Shown one piece after another: positions 58,866 to 64,000 of a DNA stretch of 64,000 bases. Position 1 is the first letter of the stretch. Each line of letters begins with the position of its first letter. Source of the DNA: an uncultured Reyranella sp. (GTDB lineage: Bacteria; Pseudomonadota; Alphaproteobacteria; Reyranellales; Reyranellaceae); contig CALDNT010000058.1 of the NCBI GenBank assembly GCA_937915145.1, positions 1-64,000 of the forward strand. Direction: 5' to 3'. The notes under the pieces were generated by a model that saw only the letters and a list, made by a program, of their open reading frames with translations, made no database searches and was not told the DNA's origin. The translations under genes and the position numbers were made by a program.

Positions 58866-59867
58866 ATGAAGCGATGGTTGGGATCGGCGATCGCCTTGAT
58901 CGCCATGGGCTTCCTGGCGTCCGTTCAGGCGCAGACCGTCGTCAAGCCTGCCGTCATTTACAGCACGGGCGGAAAGTTCGACAAATCCTTCAACGAAGGT
59001 GTGAGCGCGGGTGTCGAAAGGTTCAAGAAAGAGACCTCGATCCCCGTTGCCGAGTTCGAGCCCAGCAACGAGACCCAGTTCGAGCAGGCGCTCCGGCGAT
59101 TCGCCCAACGCAGCCAGGATCCGATCATCGCCGTCGGGTTCTCCCAGGCCGTCGCGCTGGACAAAGTCGCCAGGGAATTCCCCAACATCCACTTCACCAT
59201 CATCGACAGCGTTGTCGACCTGCCCAATGTGCAGTCCGTGGTGTTCAAGGAGCAGGAAGGCTCGTTCCTCGTGGGCGTGCTTGCCGCACTTGCGTCGAAA
59301 ACCGGCAAGATCGGCTTTGTTGGCGGCATGGATATCCCGCTCGTCCGCCGGTTCCAGTGCGGCTTCGAACAGGGCATCAAGTACGCCAATCCCAATGCCG
59401 AACTGATCTCCAACATGACCGGCACGACGCCGGCGGCCTGGAACGATCCGGGGCGCGGTGCCGAACTCGCGAAGGGTCAATTCGATCGAGGCGTGGATGT
59501 CGTCTATGCCGCCGCCGGCTCGACCGGTATTGGCATCCTGCAGGCCGCCAAGGACCGCGGCAAGCTCGGCATCGGCGTCGATTCCAATCAAAACCATCTG
59601 CACCCCGGCACGATGCTGACGTCGATGCTTAAGCGCGTCGACCTTGCCGCCTACAACAGCTTCAAGGAGGCGCAGGCCGGCGACTGGAAGGGCGGTACGC
59701 AAGTGCTCGGCCTCAAGGAGGGCGGCGTCGACTGGGCGCTCGACAAGGACAATGAGAAGCTGGTCACGCCCGACATGAAGGCCCGGGTCGACGCCGCCAA
59801 GGCCGATATCGTGTCGGGCAAGATCGTCGTCCACGACTACATGAGCAACAATTCGTGCAAACCCTGA
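58866..59867 (+). CDS. BMP/PnrA-like nucleoside-type ABC substrate-binding protein
   Basis: Periplasmic receptor of the BMP (basic membrane protein / PnrA) family, 333 residues. The signal peptide MKRWLGSAIALIAMGFLASVQAQ has no lipobox Cys, so it is probably soluble. The family pattern VIYSTGGKFDKSFNEGVSAGVERF, VVFKEQEGSFLVGVLAALAS, DIPLVRRFQCGFEQGIKYANP and GIGVDSNQNHL is clear. BMP receptors of this kind bind purine nucleosides. The in-frame start at 58812 is excluded because the signal peptide begins at 58866. It heads the nucleoside importer operon and overlaps the ATPase gene by 13 bases. Confidence 0.93.
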   Translation: MKRWLGSAIALIAMGFLASVQAQTVVKPAVIYSTGGKFDKSFNEGVSAGVERFKKETSIPVAEFEPSNETQFEQALRRFAQRSQDPIIAVGFSQAVALDKVAREFPNIHFTIIDSVVDLPNVQSVVFKEQEGSFLVGVLAALASKTGKIGFVGGMDIPLVRRFQCGFEQGIKYANPNAELISNMTGTTPAAWNDPGRGAELAKGQFDRGVDVVYAAAGSTGIGILQAAKDRGKLGIGVDSNQNHLHPGTMLTSMLKRVDLAAYNSFKEAQAGDWKGGTQVLGLKEGGVDWALDKDNEKLVTPDMKARVDAAKADIVSGKIVVHDYMSNNSCKP

Positions 59868-61393
59868 CGCCGGCCGCTGCGGCGATCGAGCTTCGGGAGA
59901 TCGAGAAATCGTTCGGGACGGTCCATGCCGTTCGCGGCGTCTCGTTGCGGATCGAGAAGGCAACGATCACCGGCATCGTCGGCGAGAACGGCGCGGGAAA
60001 ATCCACACTGATGAGCATTCTCTACGGCCTGTACCGCGCCGACGCCGGTGAGATCCGGGTCGATGGCCGGCCGGTCGGGATGGCAAGCCCACGCGAGGCC
60101 ATCGGCCACGGCATCGGCATGGTTCATCAGCATTTCATGCTGGTAGACACCTTCACCGTACTGGAGAATCTGGTGCTGGGGGCCGAGGGCGGGCCGTTGC
60201 TGGCCGGCGGTATTGCCGCGGCGCGGACTGAACTGGCCCGATTGGCGCGGGAGTTTGGACTTTCGGTCGATCCCGATGCGCGCATCGCCGATCTCTCGGT
60301 TGGTGAACAGCAGCGCGTCGAGATCCTGAAGGTGCTGTTTCGGGGTGCGCAAATCCTCATTCTGGACGAACCCAGCGCCGTGCTGACGCCGCAGGAAACC
60401 GATCGGCTGTTTGGCATCCTTGCGTCGCTCCGCGAACGTGGCGTCACCGTGGTGCTCATCACTCACAAGCTGCGCGAGATCGTGGCAGTGACCGACCATG
60501 TCTGTGTGATGCGACAGGGCCGCGTGGTGGCCGAGCGGCGTACCGCCGATACCAATGTCGAGGAGCTCGCCGAGCTGATGGTCGGCCGCAAGGTGCGCCT
60601 GGATCTCGACAAGGCACCACCGCGCCTCGGTGAAGTCCTGCTTCACGCCGAGCATCTTACGCTGGTCGATGGTCGAGGCGTGCGACGGCTCGACGATGTC
60701 GGGTTCGAGCTCCGCGCCGGGGAGATCGTCGGCATTGCCGGCGTTTCCGGCAATGGGCAAAGCGAGTTGCTGCAGGTGCTGTCGGGCATCCGCGCACCCG
60801 ATGGTGGCCGGTTGACGGTCTGCGGCCGCGTCATCGATGCCGACCATCCTGGCGATCCGGCGGAAATGCGCGTCCTTGGCCTGGCCCACGTGCCGGAAGA
60901 CCGGTTGCGTCAAGGCATGGTGGCCGCATTCGAGGCGTCGGAGACGTCCATCCTCGGCTACCAGGACGGCGCGCCGTTCACGAACTACTACCTGCTCGAT
61001 GGGCCGGCGGTCGGCGCCCATTGCACCGGCTTGATGGAGCGCTTCGACGTGCGTCCGCGATCGCCCACGCTGCGTTCGTCACAATTCTCAGGCGGCAACC
61101 AGCAGAAATTGGTGCTGGCGCGCGAGATCTCGCGCCAGCCCAGGGTGCTGCTGGTCGGCCAGCCGACACGAGGCGTCGATATCGGTGCCATCGAATTCAT
61201 TCGTCGCGAGCTGGTCAAGGCACGCGATGCGGGGTGCGCCGTTCTTGTCGTATCGGTCGAGCTCGACGAGGTCCTCTCGCTTGCCGATCGGATCCTGGTG
61301 ATGTTCGACGGGCGTGTCGTGGGCGAGGTCGGGTCGGGGCAGACCGATGAACGAGCGCTCGGTCTGCTGATGGCGGGCGCCGCGGCGGCATGA
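59855..61393 (+). CDS. Nucleoside-type ABC transporter ATP-binding protein (tandem ATPase domains)
   Basis: Cytoplasmic ATPase of 512 residues with two ABC domains in one chain, starting at GTG inside the receptor gene. The first domain is complete: Walker A GENGAGKS, signature LSVGEQQRVEI and Walker B ILILDEPSAVLT. The second is degenerate, as in sugar and nucleoside importers: GVSGNGQS, signature FSGGNQQKLVLARE and LLVGQPTRGVDIG, where the Walker B Asp-Glu is replaced. It pairs with the two permeases downstream, the first overlapping it by four bases. Confidence 0.94.
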   Translation: MQTLTPAAAAIELREIEKSFGTVHAVRGVSLRIEKATITGIVGENGAGKSTLMSILYGLYRADAGEIRVDGRPVGMASPREAIGHGIGMVHQHFMLVDTFTVLENLVLGAEGGPLLAGGIAAARTELARLAREFGLSVDPDARIADLSVGEQQRVEILKVLFRGAQILILDEPSAVLTPQETDRLFGILASLRERGVTVVLITHKLREIVAVTDHVCVMRQGRVVAERRTADTNVEELAELMVGRKVRLDLDKAPPRLGEVLLHAEHLTLVDGRGVRRLDDVGFELRAGEIVGIAGVSGNGQSELLQVLSGIRAPDGGRLTVCGRVIDADHPGDPAEMRVLGLAHVPEDRLRQGMVAAFEASETSILGYQDGAPFTNYYLLDGPAVGAHCTGLMERFDVRPRSPTLRSSQFSGGNQQKLVLAREISRQPRVLLVGQPTRGVDIGAIEFIRRELVKARDAGCAVLVVSVELDEVLSLADRILVMFDGRVVGEVGSGQTDERALGLLMAGAAAA

Positions 61394-62499
61394 CGGTGCT
61401 GCGGCGTACCGCGCCCGGACCGTTGCCGGCCTGGGCGGAGATCGTGCTCCTGCCGCTGGTCAACATCGCGCTCGCCTTCATCGTCGTCGGGTTGGTCGTG
61501 GCGGTCATCGGTATCGATCCGTTCCACGCGCTGCGGCTTCTGGTCGTCGGCGCGCTAGGGTCGTCCGAATCGATCGGCTACACGCTCTACTACGCCACCA
61601 ACTTCATGTTTACCGGACTGGCCGTCGCGGTCGCCTTTCATGCCGGCCTGTTCAACATCGGCGGCGAGGGCCAGGCCTATATCGGTGGCCTGGGCTGCGG
61701 TCTTCTCGTCCTTGCCCTGGGCGACGTACTCCCGGGCTGGCTCGTGGTTCCGCTCGCAATTGCCGCGGCGGCTTTGTTTGGCGCCGGCTGGGCCGCCGTA
61801 CCGGCCTGGCTGCAGGCCTGGCGCGGCAGCCACATCGTCATCACCACCATCATGTTCAATTTCATTGCCTCGGCGTTGATGGTTTACCTGATGGTGAACG
61901 TGCTGATCGCGCCGGGTTCGATGACGCCGGCGAGCCGTGCCTTTGCGGTCACGGGCTGGATTCCGGCGATGCACGATGTACTGCAGGCGGTCGGGATCAC
62001 CGTGGCGCCGTCAGCCCTCAACCTGTCGATTGTATTGGCATTGGCGTGCTGCTTCGTCGTCTGGGTATTCCTCTGGCACACGCCAGGGGGCTATGCGCTG
62101 CGTACCATGGGACACAATCCCGAGGCTGCGGTCTACGCCGGCACCAACCTGCGGCGGACGACGATGGTCGCGATGTGTTTCTCCGGTGCGCTGGCCGGCT
62201 TCGTCGGCGTCAACGAACTGATGGGTGTGCACCATCGGATCGTGCTGGATTTTCCGGCGGGATATGGCTTCGCCGGCATCGCCGTTGCCCTGATGGGACG
62301 CAACCACCCGCTTGGTGTCGTGCTCGCGGCATTGTTGTTTGGTGCGCTGCAGCAGGGAGGTGCCGAACTCGCGTTCGAGATCCCGTCCATCACGCGCGAA
62401 ATGGTGGTGGTCATCCAGGGCCTGATCATCCTGTTCTCGGGAGCCCTGGCGCAGCTGCCGCGGCCATGGCTGCAGTCTCTGTTCGCGCTGCGGGACTGA
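61390..62499 (+). CDS. Nucleoside-type ABC transporter permease (first)
   Basis: Inner-membrane permease of the BPD_transp_2 class, 369 residues with about nine or ten hydrophobic segments. The conserved stretch AFHAGLFNIGGEGQAYIGGLG and the loop RTMGHNPEAAVYAGTNLRRTTMVAMCFSGALAG, which contacts the ATPase, mark the family. The ATG overlaps the ATPase stop by four bases. Together with the next gene it forms the heterodimeric channel. Confidence 0.93.
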   Translation: MTVLRRTAPGPLPAWAEIVLLPLVNIALAFIVVGLVVAVIGIDPFHALRLLVVGALGSSESIGYTLYYATNFMFTGLAVAVAFHAGLFNIGGEGQAYIGGLGCGLLVLALGDVLPGWLVVPLAIAAAALFGAGWAAVPAWLQAWRGSHIVITTIMFNFIASALMVYLMVNVLIAPGSMTPASRAFAVTGWIPAMHDVLQAVGITVAPSALNLSIVLALACCFVVWVFLWHTPGGYALRTMGHNPEAAVYAGTNLRRTTMVAMCFSGALAGFVGVNELMGVHHRIVLDFPAGYGFAGIAVALMGRNHPLGVVLAALLFGALQQGGAELAFEIPSITREMVVVIQGLIILFSGALAQLPRPWLQSLFALRD

Positions 62500-62501
62500 A
62501 G

Positions 62502-63422
62502 ATGGATGAGGCGCTCACCTACGTTCTTCTGATGCTGGCATCGACATTGCGTGTCGCAACGCCGCTGGTGCTGTGTGCGATGGGCGGCCTGTTCGCCGAG
62601 AAAGGCGGCATTGTCGACATTGGCCTGGAGGGCAAAATGCTGATGGCGGCGTTTTTCGCGGCCGCGACGGCGGCAGTCACCGGCTCGGCCTGGGTGGGCG
62701 TTGCGGTGGCCATCCTCGCCGCTGTGGCGTTGGCGGTGCTGCATGGCTTTGCCTGCATCACCTATCGCGGCAATCAGGTCGTGAGCGGGGTGGCCATCAA
62801 TATCCTGGCGGCCGGGCTCACGGTCGTCCTCGGTACCGCCTGGTTCGCACGCGGCGGCCAGACACCGCCTCTGACAGGCAGCGAGCGCCTGCCGCCGCTC
62901 TTCCTGCCGAACGCGGGCGACAACGTCCTGGTCTATGCCGCACTGCTGTCGGTACCGATCACTTGGTGGATCATTGGGCGAACGCGGTTCGGCCTGCGCC
63001 TGCGGGCGGTGGGCGAGGTGCCTATCGCCGTCGATGCGGCCGGCATTTCGGTCGCATGGTTGCGTTACCGCGCCATGCTGCTCTGTGGGCTGTTTACGGG
63101 TCTCGCCGGGGCCTACCTCTCGATCGGCCAGAATGCCGGTTTTAGCCGCGACATGACTGCCGGCCAGGGCTTCATTGCGCTGGCTGCCATCATCTTCGGC
63201 AAATGGCGGCCATTGCCGGCCTTCGGCGCCTGCCTGATTTTCGGCCTGCTCGACGCCACGGCCATCCGCCTTCAGGGGGTGAAGGTGCCAGGCCTGGGTG
63301 AAGTTCCGGTGCAATTGATTCAGGCGATGCCGTATCTTCTCGCCGTGTTCCTGCTGGCCGGCTTCATCGGCCGCGCCGTCGCGCCCAAGGCGTCTGGCGT
63401 GCCTTACGTGAAAGAGCATTGA
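62502..63422 (+). CDS. Nucleoside-type ABC transporter permease (second)
   Basis: Second BPD_transp_2 permease, 306 residues from the ATG at 62502, two bases after the previous stop. The upstream in-frame extension lies inside the first permease gene and is spurious. Landmarks are MGGLFAEKGGIVDIGLEGKMLMAAFFAA and the ATPase-contacting RAVGEVPIAVDAAGISVAWLRYRAML. It has about eight membrane segments. It is followed by cytidine deaminase after one base, linking transport and salvage. Confidence 0.93.
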   Translation: MDEALTYVLLMLASTLRVATPLVLCAMGGLFAEKGGIVDIGLEGKMLMAAFFAAATAAVTGSAWVGVAVAILAAVALAVLHGFACITYRGNQVVSGVAINILAAGLTVVLGTAWFARGGQTPPLTGSERLPPLFLPNAGDNVLVYAALLSVPITWWIIGRTRFGLRLRAVGEVPIAVDAAGISVAWLRYRAMLLCGLFTGLAGAYLSIGQNAGFSRDMTAGQGFIALAAIIFGKWRPLPAFGACLIFGLLDATAIRLQGVKVPGLGEVPVQLIQAMPYLLAVFLLAGFIGRAVAPKASGVPYVKEH

Positions 63423-63423
63423 G

Positions 63424-63819
63424 ATGGACGACCTGATCCGTCTGGCGCGAGAGATGCAGGCGCGAGCCTACGCGCCTTACTCGCATTTCCCGGTCGGGGC
63501 GGCGCTGCGCTCGGCCGACGGATCGATCCATGGCGGTTGCAATGTCGAGAACGCTGCCTATCCCGAGGGGCTGTGTGCCGAAGCATCGGCAATTGCCGCC
63601 TTGGTAGGGGCGGGGCATCGCCACATTGTCGAATGCGTGGTGACTGGCCCCGGTCCGCAGCCCATCACGCCATGCGGTGGGTGCCGGCAGAAATTGCGCG
63701 AGTTCGCATCGGACGACCTGCCGATCCATCTTTGCGGCCCCGATGGGCGGCATCGCACCGTAACGCTGGGCGAGTTGCTGCCGCTGTCCTTCGGCCCCCA
63801 ACACCTCGCCAGGCCATGA
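63424..63819 (+). CDS. cdd: Cytidine deaminase
   Basis: Zinc enzyme of 131 residues converting cytidine and deoxycytidine to uridine and deoxyuridine. The zinc/catalytic motif is C51-A-E53 (LCAEASAI), with C84 and C87 in PCGGC as the other zinc ligands, and NVENAAYPEGL contacts the ribose. The length is that of the homotetrameric type. In the importer operon it processes the imported pyrimidine nucleosides. The stop overlaps the ATG of the next gene by four bases. Confidence 0.95.
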   Translation: MDDLIRLAREMQARAYAPYSHFPVGAALRSADGSIHGGCNVENAAYPEGLCAEASAIAALVGAGHRHIVECVVTGPGPQPITPCGGCRQKLREFASDDLPIHLCGPDGRHRTVTLGELLPLSFGPQHLARP

Positions 63820-64000
63820 ACGATGTGATCGCCCGCGCGGCTCCGGAGTTCCAGCCTAAGGTGGCGGTGGTGCTGGGCTCGGGTCTCGGCGGTTTCGCCG
63901 ACGATGTTCGTGCTGTCGCCACTATTCCCTACGGCGATCTTCCGGGCTTTCCGCAAACCACTGTCGGCAGTCACGCGGGGAAACTGGTACTGGGTCACGT
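63816..64000 (+). CDS. Purine-nucleoside phosphorylase (3' end outside window)
   Basis: The first 61 residues are visible, with MNDVIARAAPEFQPKVAVVLGSGLGGF, where GSGLGGF is the phosphate-binding loop of trimeric purine nucleoside phosphorylases, and then YGDLPGFPQTTVGSHAGKLV. The enzyme splits inosine or guanosine with phosphate to base and ribose-1-phosphate. It is coupled by an ATGA overlap to cytidine deaminase in the nucleoside import and salvage operon. The rest lies beyond the right edge. Confidence 0.92.
   Translation, partial: MNDVIARAAPEFQPKVAVVLGSGLGGFADDVRAVATIPYGDLPGFPQTTVGSHAGKLVLGH

Noticed and set aside
1-64000. CRISPR arrays, tRNA genes, insertion sequences or prophage
   Set aside because: No regularly spaced repeats, cloverleaf-like segments, transposase or phage proteins were seen in any gap or frame; gaps are too short for most of these.

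Overview
This window is a high-GC (about two thirds G+C by eye), densely packed chromosomal segment, most likely from an alphaproteobacterium of the Reyranella/Bradyrhizobium/Rhodospirillales kind. The reasons are Tat-exported Sox and flavocytochrome c proteins, many stand-alone TRAP/TTT-type solute-binding proteins, several GMC oxidoreductases, acyl-CoA dehydrogenase and SDR genes, and short ATGA-type overlaps. I can support 60 protein genes, including a 51-residue ORF at 6515-6670. I see no tRNA or rRNA gene, insertion sequence, prophage or CRISPR array. Apart from 6496-6946, which holds that small ORF and a candidate operator, no gap between genes exceeds about 200 bases.

Layout. 2-5486 (+): end of a molybdenum hydroxylase large subunit, then flavocytochrome c sulfide dehydrogenase (fccA, fccB) and soxX-soxY-soxZ-soxA, with no soxB or soxCD in view and an unusual SoxY tail. 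5515-8371: a TAXI-type binding protein, the small ORF (-), an Lrp/AsnC regulator and a class II aldolase/adducin-like protein. 8385-11068 (-): acyl-CoA dehydrogenase, DUF3237 protein and nitronate monooxygenase. 11130-13668 (+): Bug/TctC binding protein, MetE-like zinc protein and SnoaL-like protein. 13778-19816: GMC oxidoreductase and FAD monooxygenase (-), a divergent thiamine-diphosphate enzyme (+), an HpcH/HpaI aldolase (-) and a VOC protein (+).

19905-27443 (+): a complete peptide/nickel-family ABC importer, a second GMC oxidoreductase and a small lipoprotein. 27452-35085 (-): a tight eight-gene operon with an HpaB/HsaA-like flavin monooxygenase, VOC protein, two alpha/beta hydrolases, a ketopantoate reductase-like protein and a luciferase-like monooxygenase with its two AhpD/CMD partner proteins. 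A PEP mutase/oxaloacetate decarboxylase-like gene diverges from it. 36055-43832 (-): transglutaminase, circularly permuted ATP-grasp/alpha-E fusion, enoyl-CoA hydratase and a 1119-residue transglutaminase/DUF2126 amidoligase. This is a predicted but biochemically obscure peptide-ligation system. 43948-45821 (+): SDR and zinc alcohol dehydrogenase.

45876-52928 (-): a UPF0114 membrane protein, an extradiol-dioxygenase-like VOC protein, nitroreductase, MFS transporter, fumarylacetoacetate hydrolase-like protein, a racemase-family protein lacking its second catalytic Cys, a Tag-like glycosylase and an alpha/beta hydrolase. 53016-58757 (+): arylsulfatase, MFS transporter, amidase and SDR. 58866 to the window end (+): a nucleoside-type BMP ABC importer with cytidine deaminase and purine nucleoside phosphorylase, a coherent nucleoside uptake and salvage operon. 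Overall the segment looks like a catabolic region of a soil or freshwater heterotroph with a sulfur-oxidation module at its left edge.
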